Shown: positions 17,757-25,887 of the stretch, in pieces | Numbering within the stretch: position 1 is the stretch's first letter | Layout of the letters: each line of letters starts with the position of its first letter | DNA from: Parabacteroides sp. AM08-6 | GTDB taxonomy: Bacteria > Bacteroidota > Bacteroidia > Bacteroidales > Tannerellaceae | Assembly (NCBI RefSeq): GCF_003473295.1 | Contig: NZ_QRMP01000002.1 | Coordinates: forward strand, 1,204 to 65,203 | Direction: 5' to 3' | Length of the DNA stretch: 64,000 bases | Position numbers and translations under genes: made by a program | The notes under the pieces: model-generated | Told to the model about the DNA's origin: nothing | The model's database searches: none | The model's input: only the letters and a program-made list of their open reading frames with translations

Positions 17757-20315
17757 ATGAAATCAAATATAATAAAGATATTATTTCTGGCTTCCTTCGT
17801 TATGGGGGTATTTTCTTGCACGGATGATGCTGGTACTGAGAGAGGATTCGTGGGAGATGGGAAGACTCTTCGTATCTGCTTAACGAGTCCGAAGACTACA
17901 GTCATTAATCCGCTCACGAAGGCGAATCAAAATGATTCTAAATCAGTTTCTGATTTGAATATATTGATATATAATAGCGATGGAAATCTAATAAAGGAAG
18001 AGTCTGAATATCTTGAAGAGGGATCTCTGCAGGGATTGTCGGAAAATAAGAATGCTACTTTCGATTTAACTGTCCAGCCGGGTGAAAAAACAGTTTATGT
18101 GATAGCTAATGCCGGCGATATGAGAGATATACTGATATCAACAAGTGCGATAGATGGGTATTCTTTTGGTTTGACTTCTGGAGGTACTCCGAATTTAGTG
18201 ATGTTTGCCGAAGGAGAGCCTTTTGATGTCAGCCAGCCGGAAAGTTCAGAGGTTTCCGCAGAATTGAAAAGGATATACTCGATGGTTACGGTTGTTGTTG
18301 ATGCCAGCCAAGTAGAAGGTGCTATTATAGAACCTCAGCGTGTGGAATTAAAACATGTACCTTTGAAAGGTTCGTTGGTAGGGAATAATAAAATAACGGA
18401 TAAAGATGGTATGTTTGAATCCGGAGGGTATGTTTCTATCCAAGGCCTTACCGCACATGAGAATGCACCGGCTCTTTATCTTTATGAAAATAGACAACCG
18501 GATGGATATAGTCTTACAAATACGGGTATAGATAAAACGCCTTTGGATATATATCAAAAATATAGTGGAATTCAAACAGATCCTACTATAGTTTCAGAAA
18601 ATCAAACATGTTCTTATATAGAGGTGACTGCTAACTATCGTCCTACTGGTACAGAGGCGGGTAAACCTGGAACAGGGACTGTTACTTATCGTTTTTTCTT
18701 GGGGAAAAATGCGAAAACATCTTTTGATGTGGAACGTAATGTACATTATAGTATAACATTGGTGTTGAAAGGAAAAGGAGGCATTGATGAAGGAACTTGG
18801 AGGGTTAATACCGATTTGATGGAGGATTTTACGGTTTCCGATGTTTACATTGGCTATTTGGGCGGTTCTACAGGAATTATTCCTGTTTCTTTACCGAGTG
18901 GTGCTACTGTAACCGGAATTTCAAGAAAGTCGGGTGATTCTGAAAATATTTTTGTAAATACCTCTTATGATGCACAAAAGAAGGGAATTCCTGTTTCTTC
19001 GTTATTGACTAATGTCAGTTGTGATTCTTATAAACATGCGATATATACAATTACTGTTCGATATAGTAGTGGAAAAACTGGAACGAAAGATGTAAATGTT
19101 TATCAAGTTGCTCGCTTAGTAGATCCCATTGCTATTTATCGAAGAGCTAATAATGATGCGGAAGAGACGATTACAGTACGGGAATTTAAGAGAGGTGCAA
19201 AAGATTATGAAACACTGGCTTCTGTGGGTTCATATCAGGTAATGATTGAGTCTGGGGATTGGTTCATGTTGGAAAGTGCTGATGGTAAAGATGGAATCAA
19301 AGGAGCAGGTCAATTTTTTGAAAGAGCGGAGGGAGAAATTACGTTTAAATATAAGCCTGAAGGGACAATCGATAATAGCAAAAATCGTTTTGGGGTAATT
19401 TTGATTAAATATAATAATAAGAATTGTGAGCATCGTATCTTTTTACGGCAAGGGTATGCCGATACACAAATGGGAGATGCTACATGGTCTGTATTTAATT
19501 GTTTAGGAAAGCAGCAGAATAATATCTATGCCTGGACTGAATACCCGACTCAAACAGGATGGTTATTTAAAGCAGGAAATAGTGTGGCTATGAATCCGTT
19601 TAATCCGGGATATAACGATATGACTTCTATGACCAAAAATAGTAATGAGTATTATTCGGATAAGCAATCAAGAAAATGGTCTAATCTTTCTGGTAGTCGT
19701 AGTTGGACGGAAAAATCGAATCCATGTCCAAGTGGTTACAGGTTGCCGACGAGAGATGAATATGCCAAGATAGCATTCTCAAATAATGGTTATCGCATGT
19801 ACCAAGGGTTTGTATATGATGATAGTTCAACGCCAGGCACTTTGGATGCTGGTTGGTATCGAGATTCATCGACAGGCGAAATCATTTTAAATAAATTGAA
19901 TAATAATTGTAATCCGGCAAAGGGAACTCTTATTGTTGATGTTAAAGAAGGTGAAGATTTCAGGAATTTATTTTTTTCTTATGGAAAGGGAGTAATGACA
20001 GAACATGATTTAGATTATAAGCATGTTGAGGCAGGTCAAGATCCTTCTGATATTGAATTGGATGAAATAGGAGTAGGCTTTAGGAATTCGAATAATGGTG
20101 GATTTTTGAATTATGGAGTTGCAGGGAGTACTAAACATCACAGATATGGTGCAATGTATTGGACAGGAACGATTGGTAATTTAAATACTGATAATTATTT
20201 AGCTGCGGACTTTTGGTATGACATGACCTCTCAATCGGATGGAACTACTTCTAGTTATGTAGTGGCAGATATTGGTGGTCAGAATGGAATGTTCGTTCGT
20301 TGTGTGAAAAAATAA
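17757..20315 (+). CDS. Large tip-like fimbrial lipoprotein (DUF4906-like plus FISUMP-like end)
   Basis: An 852-residue lipoprotein (lipobox GVFSC), the largest of the fimbrial locus. The N-terminal Mfa-like domain (SDLNILIYNSDGNLIKEE) is followed by a DUF4906-like part ending VERNVHYSITLVLKG. After two beta-rich segments comes a C-terminal domain with NPCPSGYRLPTRDEYAKIAF, a signature I associate with FISUMP paralogous domains of surface lipoproteins. It is a longer homologue of the 7229 product. As the last and largest gene of the module it is a good candidate for the adhesive tip; no ligand can be inferred. Confidence 0.65.
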   Translation: MKSNIIKILFLASFVMGVFSCTDDAGTERGFVGDGKTLRICLTSPKTTVINPLTKANQNDSKSVSDLNILIYNSDGNLIKEESEYLEEGSLQGLSENKNATFDLTVQPGEKTVYVIANAGDMRDILISTSAIDGYSFGLTSGGTPNLVMFAEGEPFDVSQPESSEVSAELKRIYSMVTVVVDASQVEGAIIEPQRVELKHVPLKGSLVGNNKITDKDGMFESGGYVSIQGLTAHENAPALYLYENRQPDGYSLTNTGIDKTPLDIYQKYSGIQTDPTIVSENQTCSYIEVTANYRPTGTEAGKPGTGTVTYRFFLGKNAKTSFDVERNVHYSITLVLKGKGGIDEGTWRVNTDLMEDFTVSDVYIGYLGGSTGIIPVSLPSGATVTGISRKSGDSENIFVNTSYDAQKKGIPVSSLLTNVSCDSYKHAIYTITVRYSSGKTGTKDVNVYQVARLVDPIAIYRRANNDAEETITVREFKRGAKDYETLASVGSYQVMIESGDWFMLESADGKDGIKGAGQFFERAEGEITFKYKPEGTIDNSKNRFGVILIKYNNKNCEHRIFLRQGYADTQMGDATWSVFNCLGKQQNNIYAWTEYPTQTGWLFKAGNSVAMNPFNPGYNDMTSMTKNSNEYYSDKQSRKWSNLSGSRSWTEKSNPCPSGYRLPTRDEYAKIAFSNNGYRMYQGFVYDDSSTPGTLDAGWYRDSSTGEIILNKLNNNCNPAKGTLIVDVKEGEDFRNLFFSYGKGVMTEHDLDYKHVEAGQDPSDIELDEIGVGFRNSNNGGFLNYGVAGSTKHHRYGAMYWTGTIGNLNTDNYLAADFWYDMTSQSDGTTSSYVVADIGGQNGMFVRCVKK

Positions 20316-20364
20316 TATGTGATAGAAAATTATATTAGAATGTAAGGATATTGGATTTTCGAGA

Positions 20365-20405
20365 TGGCCCCTAAGGTTTGATAAAAACTTTGGGGGCATT
20401 TTTTT
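20365..20405 (+). terminator. Intrinsic terminator of fimbrial module B
   Basis: Hairpin with arms GCCCCTAAGGTTT and AAACTTTGGGGGC around 20367-20397, followed by a T-run to about 20406. Confidence 0.85.
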
Positions 20406-20548
20406 ATTGCCGTGTGTTGGTCCAGTTATGTTTTTTATTATTTGCTGTTGCTGTTTGTAAGATATTGAACTATAGTGTGCATAAAACCATAAGAGATTTT
20501 GTTTGTAAATATTAGCGGAAAATATAGCGGATTATAACCTCTATGCGT

Positions 20549-20556
20549 TATCTTTG
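20549..20556 (+). promoter_or_regulatory. -7 element upstream of the Rpn-family gene
   Basis: TATCTTTG matches TAnnTTTG, 75 bp before the ATG. No RCC half-site pair occurs at the fimbrial spacing, so this gene does not seem to share that control. The gap 20316-20630 otherwise holds only the preceding terminator. Confidence 0.5.
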
Positions 20557-20630
20557 TGATAATTGTAGAAGAAATTTGCAGAAAGGAGAACCGACTGTGA
20601 ATGAAGAGGAATAATAAATAAGTAGGTACG

Positions 20631-21551
20631 ATGGAAGCACAGAATAAATATATCCGTTTCGACTGGGCAGCAAAGCGTTTGCTGCGCAATAAGGCAAACT
20701 TCGGGGTGCTGGAGGGTTTTCTGATGGTCCTTATCGGAGAGGAAATCCGTATAATCGAGATACTGGAAAGCGAAAGCAACCAGGCAAACGAGACGGATAA
20801 GTTCAATCGTGTGGATGTCAAGGCTAAAAACAGCAAAGACGAGATAATCATCGTTGAAATACAGAATACGCGGGAATTGTATTACCTGGAACGTATCCTT
20901 TACGGTGTGGCGAAGGCGATAACCGAGCATATCAGTTTGGGAAGCATTTATGCGGATGTGAAGAAGATATATTCCATCAGTATCCTGTACTTCGACTTGG
21001 GTATCGGCGACGATTATCTGTATCATGGACAGAATGTGTTCACGGGTGTGCATACCGGCGACAAGCTAATCATAAATACCAAGGAGAAGGACGTGATTGT
21101 CCGTAAGGCTCCAGAAGAAATCTTTCCCGAATATTTCCTGATACGTGTCAACGAATTCAACAAGGTGGCTGTAACGCCGCTTGAGGAGTGGATACAGTAC
21201 CTGAAAAACGGAGTAATCAATGCCGAGACCCAGGCTCCCGGTCTGCAGGAAGCACGCGAGAAACTATTGTATTACAGCATGTCGGATGCCGAACGTTATG
21301 CCTATGATGAACATATCAATGCGATAATGATTCAAAATGATGTGTTAGGCACAGCCAAACTGGAAGGCCTGATGGAAGGTAAGGCAGAAGGTTTGGCGGA
21401 AGGCAAGGCGGAGGGTTTGGCAGAAGGCAAGGCAGAAGGTTTGGCGGAGGGCGTCCTTTTGGTTGCCCGGAATATGAAAAAACAAGGAATCGATACCGCA
21501 TCTATCATGGCTTGTACGGGATTGGATGAAGAGACCGTGTCGGCGTTGTAA
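20631..21551 (+). CDS. Rpn-family PD-(D/E)XK nuclease/putative transposase
   Basis: A 306-residue protein of the recombination-promoting nuclease (Rpn/YhgA-like) family, common in many copies in Bacteroidales. The core has the PD-(D/E)XK pattern: FNRVDVKAKNSKDE followed by IIIVEIQNTRE, where the Asp, Glu and Gln would bind metal. The C-terminal part carries three repeats of about eight residues built from AEGKAEGL (residues about 250-273) and ends with a short helical domain typical of the family (GIDTASIMACTGLDEETV). No terminal inverted repeats were noticed around it, so there is no sign of a complete transposable element. Confidence 0.75.
   Translation: MEAQNKYIRFDWAAKRLLRNKANFGVLEGFLMVLIGEEIRIIEILESESNQANETDKFNRVDVKAKNSKDEIIIVEIQNTRELYYLERILYGVAKAITEHISLGSIYADVKKIYSISILYFDLGIGDDYLYHGQNVFTGVHTGDKLIINTKEKDVIVRKAPEEIFPEYFLIRVNEFNKVAVTPLEEWIQYLKNGVINAETQAPGLQEAREKLLYYSMSDAERYAYDEHINAIMIQNDVLGTAKLEGLMEGKAEGLAEGKAEGLAEGKAEGLAEGVLLVARNMKKQGIDTASIMACTGLDEETVSAL
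21378..21449 (+). repeat. 24-bp in-frame tandem repeat (VNTR) in the Rpn-family gene
   Basis: Three near-identical 24-bp units (21378-21401, 21402-21425, 21426-21449) starting GGTAAGGCAGAAGG or GGCAAGGC. Each adds eight residues of GKAEGLAE type. Copy-number change would keep the frame. Confidence 0.8.
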
Positions 21552-21610
21552 GTTCCAAACAACGCATTTTCACACTTTGAGGCATCCGGATACCGTTTTC
21601 TCTTTGTATT

Positions 21611-21626
21611 CCTATCTGACGATAGG
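21611..21626. repeat. Small inverted repeat upstream of the DUF3575 gene
   Basis: CCTATC-TGAC-GATAGG, a perfect 6-bp-arm inverted repeat. The arm contains the CCTAT word of the fimbrial promoter half-site, about 60 bp upstream of the main half-site. Confidence 0.45.
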
Positions 21627-21661
21627 TATTTATATCATTCACCCTTCTTCTTGGTAGCTTT

Positions 21662-21719
21662 GCCAATTAAACTTGAAAGTTATACCTATTGTTTCCCGCT
21701 GTAAGTTGTTATATTTTTG
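21662..21719 (+). promoter_or_regulatory. Fimbrial regulon promoter, copy 5 (for the DUF3575/DUF3868 operon)
   Basis: Half-site GCCAATTAAA at 21662, half-site ACCTAT at 21684, 26 bp, then TTTG within -7 box TATTTTTG (21712-21719). TGAAAGTT at 21674 parallels TGAAATT of copies 3 and 4. Because the downstream genes are not fimbrillins, conserved spacing here argues for shared regulation rather than recent duplication. Confidence 0.65.
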
Positions 21720-21796
21720 TAACGAAATAAACTGTTCCTAAAAACTTATTGTTCCGATTAGGTAAGGATATAAAATATAATTTAAAAATGATGTGT

Positions 21797-22354
21797 ATGA
21801 AAAAAGTACTTTTCCTCTTTTTACTTCTGGCTGGCATGACAAATGTCTATGGACAGGAGTTTGCGGTGAAGTCAAACTTGCTTTATGATGCTACGGCTAC
21901 AATCAATTTGGGGGTTGAACTGGGGCTAAGCAAGAAGTGGACGCTGGATTTGTCCGGTAATTATAACGGATGGAAGTTTGGTGACGATACCCGCTGGAAA
22001 CATTGGATGGTGCAGCCGGAAGCGCGTTACTGGTTGTGCGAGAAGTTTAACGGCCATTTCTTTGGACTTCATGCCATGTATGCCGATTATAATGTCGGAG
22101 GTATAAAATTTCTGAGTGACAATATGAAGAACTATCGTTATCAGGGTAATCTGTATGGCGCCGGTATCGGATATGGTTACCAGTGGTTGCTGAGCAATCG
22201 TTGGAGCATGGAAGCCGAAATCGGAATTGGATGGGCTCATCTGGATTATGACAAATATCCCTGTGCCTCTTGTGGTACTGTGAATAAAAGTGATACCAAG
22301 GATTATTTTGGGGTAACGAAAGCGGCTATTTCAATTATTTACTTTATTAAATAA
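21797..22354 (+). CDS. DUF3575 outer-membrane beta-barrel-like protein
   Basis: Small protein of the DUF3575 family, known to sit beside FimB/Mfa2-type and DUF3868 genes in Bacteroidota fimbrial loci. The frame is open from 21749, but the ATG at 21797 gives a clean signal peptide MKKVLFLFLLLAGMTNVYGQ cut after Gly or Ala. The mature part has alternating hydrophobic strands rich in Gly and Trp (NLGVELGLSKKWTLDLSGNY, GAGIGYGYQW) as expected of an eight-stranded barrel, and a CASCG motif near the end. It shares an operon with 22363 (8-bp gap). The likely role is an outer-membrane factor in pilus assembly; this is inferred from context. Confidence 0.75.
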   Translation: MKKVLFLFLLLAGMTNVYGQEFAVKSNLLYDATATINLGVELGLSKKWTLDLSGNYNGWKFGDDTRWKHWMVQPEARYWLCEKFNGHFFGLHAMYADYNVGGIKFLSDNMKNYRYQGNLYGAGIGYGYQWLLSNRWSMEAEIGIGWAHLDYDKYPCASCGTVNKSDTKDYFGVTKAAISIIYFIK

Positions 22355-22362
22355 TCGGGACT

Positions 22363-23841
22363 ATGAAGATGAATATAAAATTATATGTGGCCGCAGCTTT
22401 GCTGTTGGTTATTGCACCGGCTACGCAAGCACAGTCTGCGAATAGTCCGGTAAAGGTGGTTTGTAATGAACTGAAACAGCAGGGAAAAGAATTGGTGATT
22501 GATGCTGTTATCACGATAGACGGCGAACAGATTAAATCCCGGGAGAGTTTGTCGTTGACTCCGGTGCTGGAGTCGGCTTCGCAGAAAGAGGGGCTGCCTT
22601 CTGTTTTGATTAACGGCCGGATCAGCCAAAAAGTGTATGACCGTGAGGTGGCTTTGAACAATTTGAAAGACGATGAACCGCGTTTCTTAGTTATGAAAGC
22701 TGTAAAAGGCGTGACTGTGGTTAATTATAAGAAAACAATCCCTTTCGAAGCTTGGATGAAGGATGCACGGTTTGTATTGGTTCCGAATATGTGTGGCTGC
22801 GGTAATACAGAGGTGGGAGAACCGTTGTTGATTTCTGATAAGGTATTGACTCGCCCGGATAAACGGTATGAAGTACATCCTGCTTTGGCTTATATTACAC
22901 CGGAAGCTGAAACGGTAAAACATCGTGCGGAGGTGGGAACTGCCTATCTGGATTTCCAGGTTGGGAAATATGTCATTCTGCCTGATTTCCGTAACAATGC
23001 CGCCGAGCTGGCTAAAATCGATAATACGATTCATACAATAGTAAATGATAAAAATATTACACTGGAAGGTATTTTGCTGAAGGGTTTTGCTTCACCGGAA
23101 GGTTCCTATAAATCGAATACGGCATTGGCCGGAAACCGTGTAAAGGCTTTGGCCGGATATATCCGTAAACAGCATGCGTTTAAAGAAAGCCTGTTTACTC
23201 TGGAAAACGGTTCGGAGGATTGGGAAGGACTGAAAGCGAAGGTGGAAGCCGATGCGAACGTACCATCTCGGAGCAGTGTCCTGGCTATTATTAATAGCGA
23301 TGAGGATCCGGACAAAAAGGATGTTCAGTTGGCAAAATTGGATGGTGGAGCACCTTATCAATATGTATTGAAGAATATTTATCCGTCTCTCCGTCGTTCC
23401 GACTATCGCGTGAATTATACGGTTCGTGAATTTACGGTAGAAGAAGGTCGTGAAATAATCAAGACACGTCCGCAACAGTTGAGCCTGAGCGAGATGTTTG
23501 CTGTCGCTAATAGTTATGAAGTGGGAAGCAAGGAATATAATGATGTATTTGAAATTGCTGTCCGTATGTTTAGCGATGATCCGGTTGCAAACTTGAATGC
23601 AGCCAATATAGCAATGTCGAAAAATGATTTGAGTGCTGCACGTTCTTATCTGGCAAAAGCCGGAAACAGTCCGCAAGCTATTCATGCACGTGGTGTCCTG
23701 AACCTGATTGAAGGTAACTTAGGAGAAGCTGAAAAGTATCTGAAACAGGCAAAATCGGCCGGAGTGAAGGAGGCTGACGCTAATTTGGAGGAATTGCATA
23801 AGAAACAAGAGGATAATGCGTTATTTGATAGTTTCAACTAG
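22363..23841 (+). CDS. DUF3868 protein with OmpA-like domain and TPR-like end
   Basis: A 492-residue exported protein (signal peptide ending TQAQS). The N-terminal half matches the DUF3868 family seen with DUF3575 and fimbrial genes: VVCNELKQQGKELVIDAVI and a CGCG motif in NMCGCGNTE. The central part (about residues 225-265) is OmpA-like, with LKGFASPEGSYKSNTALAGN followed by RVKALAGYI. The last 100 residues form helix-turn-helix pairs like TPR units (NLNAANIAMSKNDLSAARSY). OmpA-like domains bind peptidoglycan, so it may tie an outer-membrane pilus platform to the wall. No clear terminator follows. Confidence 0.75.
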   Translation: MKMNIKLYVAAALLLVIAPATQAQSANSPVKVVCNELKQQGKELVIDAVITIDGEQIKSRESLSLTPVLESASQKEGLPSVLINGRISQKVYDREVALNNLKDDEPRFLVMKAVKGVTVVNYKKTIPFEAWMKDARFVLVPNMCGCGNTEVGEPLLISDKVLTRPDKRYEVHPALAYITPEAETVKHRAEVGTAYLDFQVGKYVILPDFRNNAAELAKIDNTIHTIVNDKNITLEGILLKGFASPEGSYKSNTALAGNRVKALAGYIRKQHAFKESLFTLENGSEDWEGLKAKVEADANVPSRSSVLAIINSDEDPDKKDVQLAKLDGGAPYQYVLKNIYPSLRRSDYRVNYTVREFTVEEGREIIKTRPQQLSLSEMFAVANSYEVGSKEYNDVFEIAVRMFSDDPVANLNAANIAMSKNDLSAARSYLAKAGNSPQAIHARGVLNLIEGNLGEAEKYLKQAKSAGVKEADANLEELHKKQEDNALFDSFN

Positions 23842-23907
23842 CATGATTGATAGCTTTAAGCTGGATAAATGATAAGTTTACAACCTATTTATCTGGTTTA
23901 TAGCCTT

Positions 23908-23915
23908 TATATTTG
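23908..23915 (+). promoter_or_regulatory. -7 element for the small hypothetical gene
   Basis: TATATTTG followed by C, 39 bp before the ATG at 23955. A CCTAT lies at 23884 but is three bases closer than in the fimbrial promoters. Confidence 0.5.
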
Positions 23916-23954
23916 CATTGCATATAGAAAATTGAGAACTTAAAATTAACGATT

Positions 23955-24299
23955 ATGGAACGAGCATCGGATGTAGAAAAAGTCCTGATGAATGAAATAG
24001 ACAACCAGAATGGTGTTTATTTGTATCTTGAAGGAAATGCATGGTGTGCTTATGAGCGGTCAGCTTACTATTTGGCGTCTTTAAGGGTTCCGGTAGTATT
24101 AAAAAAGGAGGTCGTTGGCGAAGGCTATGATGTCGTTTTGCTGAAAGCATTTTTTGCCGTAGATGATATGTGCTTACCTTTGGCTCCAAAAACTGAGTTG
24201 AAAAAGGTGGCAGATAATAATCTACAGTTTCAGGTGCATCAAAATATTGAGGGATTTCCAGAATGGAAAGCTTCGCAGTTAAGTAAATTACCTGCGTAA
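23955..24299 (+). CDS. Hypothetical protein, 114 residues
   Basis: I do not recognise a family. The protein has no signal peptide or membrane segment and is of mixed charge, with a Tyr-rich N-terminal third (GVYLYLEGNAWCAYERSAYYL). A promoter-like TATATTTG lies upstream and a strong terminator 66 bp downstream, so it appears to be a monocistronic cytoplasmic gene. A similarly long reading frame on the opposite strand is judged a shadow because only this strand has a promoter and fits the convergent terminator. Confidence 0.6.
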   Translation: MERASDVEKVLMNEIDNQNGVYLYLEGNAWCAYERSAYYLASLRVPVVLKKEVVGEGYDVVLLKAFFAVDDMCLPLAPKTELKKVADNNLQFQVHQNIEGFPEWKASQLSKLPA

Positions 24300-24364
24300 A
24301 ATGCATTATTAAATGAAGCCGTGAGGCCCAACTATTACTAAGTTGTAAAATTGAGGGTGTATTT

Positions 24365-24408
24365 AGTCCGGGAGATAAGTCTGAAAAGATTTTCCCGGAC
24401 TTTTTTTG
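24365..24408. terminator. Bidirectional terminator between 23955 gene and thiN
   Basis: Hairpin AGTCCGGGA / TCCCGGACT with T-run on the plus strand. It lies between convergent genes and can serve both, although the A-rich side for the minus strand is weaker. Confidence 0.75.
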
Positions 24409-24410
24409 TG

Positions 24411-25049
24411 TTATTTTTGTTCATGGCTTTTATAGATAATAACTTTTGCATTATTGAATAAGTTTATGGTGAATTCTGTACCGGTTGCTTCGTTTAATGT
24501 GCCTTGCCACCATGCTGTCAATCTGCGGTGGAAGATAGGCCAGCGAAGACCTTCCGTGCTTATCTCGCCTTCCGGATTTATGGAGAAAATGGAAACTTGT
24601 TGTCCCGGTATGCTTTGTAGTGTTCTTGTGTGGAGAAGGGGAATAAATAAGCCGTAGTCCGATAGCATTTCTACCCGTTCGAACATCGGGGCATATTCCA
24701 TCAGGAGGGAAATATTGCCTATAGCGTGATCTTCGCGTAATCCGGTAGCTCCGAGAATCAGTATTTCCTTATGTCCGGCCTGGTACGCAAAACGGACTGC
24801 TTTTGTGAGGTCGTTTATCTCTTGGTCTTTAACGATATGGATTCGGTCTATGTATTGTTGACGAAAAGAGGATGGAATACTATCCAAGTCGCCGACAATA
24901 GCATCGGGCTCCAAGCCGACATGATGGAGCGCTTCAACGGCTCCGTCACATGCGATGATAACGGATGCTTTCTGTAATAAATCGAGCGGAAGTGCGGTCC
25001 GGGGAAAACTCCCGTTGGCAACGATTACGCAGTTATAAGGTGCTATCAT
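24411..25049 (-). CDS. thiN: Thiamine pyrophosphokinase
   Basis: Makes thiamine pyrophosphate from thiamine and ATP in the cytoplasm. The 212-residue protein has family motifs: ANGSFP near the start, IIACDGAVEAL, the acidic metal-binding segment DAIVGDLDSIP, DQEINDLTKAV and GATGLREDHAIGN. Its start overlaps the end of the pnuC-like gene by 17 bp on the same strand, so the two are translationally coupled. This pairing of transporter and kinase is the usual thiamine-salvage arrangement in Bacteroidota. Confidence 0.92.
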   Translation of the reverse strand: MIAPYNCVIVANGSFPRTALPLDLLQKASVIIACDGAVEALHHVGLEPDAIVGDLDSIPSSFRQQYIDRIHIVKDQEINDLTKAVRFAYQAGHKEILILGATGLREDHAIGNISLLMEYAPMFERVEMLSDYGLFIPLLHTRTLQSIPGQQVSIFSINPEGEISTEGLRWPIFHRRLTAWWQGTLNEATGTEFTINLFNNAKVIIYKSHEQK

Positions 25050-25623
25050 TTGTATTAATGCCTTTCTTTTTCCATGTATATAGTCCTACTACGGCCAGTA
25101 CGGCATAGCAAAGATACAGAACCATGGTGGGATATAAGTCCCGTAAATAATAAAGATAAACAGAAACAAAATTCACAATAATCCAGAAAATCCAGTGTTC
25201 GATGATACGTCTGGCCAGCATCCATGTGGCAACAATACCGACTGCTGTGGTAAAAGCATCTCCTACCGGAATGGGGGAATCTGTGAAATTGTAGAGGATA
25301 TAATATAAAAATCCGAATATGCAGAATATGGATGAGCTGATACCTGCAAAAAGGAGTGGAGTGAGGTGGCGGTATAGGATAATTTCAGATGTGGTTTCCG
25401 GTACTTTATTCGAGGATGTCCATTTCCGGAAACCGTATATGCTGATAATAACATAATAGATATTCAATCCCATATCCGCATAAATTTTTGAAAAGAAGAA
25501 AATGAATACATAAAGTAGAGAAGTTAGAAATCCAACTATCCACATGCTCCGGTGTTGTTTGATTTCTAAAAAAAGATAAAGTAGTCCTGTCAGGACACCG
25601 AAATATTCTAAAACTTGTTCCAT
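25033..25623 (-). CDS. PnuC-family transporter, probably for thiamine (PnuT)
   Basis: Integral membrane protein of 196 residues with about seven hydrophobic segments and the PnuC pattern of Trp and Tyr residues (GFLTSLLYVFIFF, YADMGLNIYYVIISIYGF, WIFWIIVNFVSVYLYY). PnuC proteins move nicotinamide riboside. Family members next to thiamine pyrophosphokinase carry thiamine, which is trapped by phosphorylation, so the overlap with thiN argues for thiamine. I looked for a TPP riboswitch in the leader (25624-25760 on the minus strand) and saw none in correct order. Confidence 0.85.
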   Translation of the reverse strand: MEQVLEYFGVLTGLLYLFLEIKQHRSMWIVGFLTSLLYVFIFFFSKIYADMGLNIYYVIISIYGFRKWTSSNKVPETTSEIILYRHLTPLLFAGISSSIFCIFGFLYYILYNFTDSPIPVGDAFTTAVGIVATWMLARRIIEHWIFWIIVNFVSVYLYYLRDLYPTMVLYLCYAVLAVVGLYTWKKKGINTNDSTL

Positions 25624-25790
25624 TTTTCTCTAGTTAGAATGTTATGATTGCCGTGCAAACCTGTGTATTTGTCTCAGATTGCTTGGTAAAGATATTATTT
25701 ATTGCAATATCGAATGATTATTATCCATACACATTCCGGCAGGCATATCTTGTATTCGGAGGGTGAAGGAACAAAAAAATATTATATTTA

Positions 25791-25821
25791 TTTGAAAACT
25801 CACTGATTTTTTGTATATTTG
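25791..25821 (+). promoter_or_regulatory. Promoter of the rimP-nusA-infB operon
   Basis: TTTG (25791-25794), a 19-bp spacer and TATATTTG (25814-25821) form a textbook Bacteroidota primary sigma promoter, giving a leader of about 60 nt before rimP. Confidence 0.8.
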
Positions 25822-25887
25822 CGGGCGATTAAGCGAAGATGAGGAGGGGGCGGGCAGTCCCCTTCTTTTGTTCTTAACTGTATATAT

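Noticed and set aside
20631-21551. Complete insertion sequence around the Rpn-family gene
   Set aside because: No terminal inverted repeats or target duplications were noticed.
23884-23915. CCTAT plus -7 box before the small hypothetical gene as a sixth regulon promoter
   Set aside because: The gap is 23 bp, not 26, and no half-site lies 22 bp upstream.
23953-24306. Minus-strand 117-codon frame opposite the 23955 gene
   Set aside because: No promoter in the right place; the opposite strand has a -7 box and fits the convergent terminator.
25624-25760. Possible TPP riboswitch before the pnuC-like gene, because CTGAGA and GGATAA both occur on the minus strand
   Set aside because: GGATAA comes before CTGAGA, the reverse of the riboswitch order, and the conserved surrounding helices are absent.
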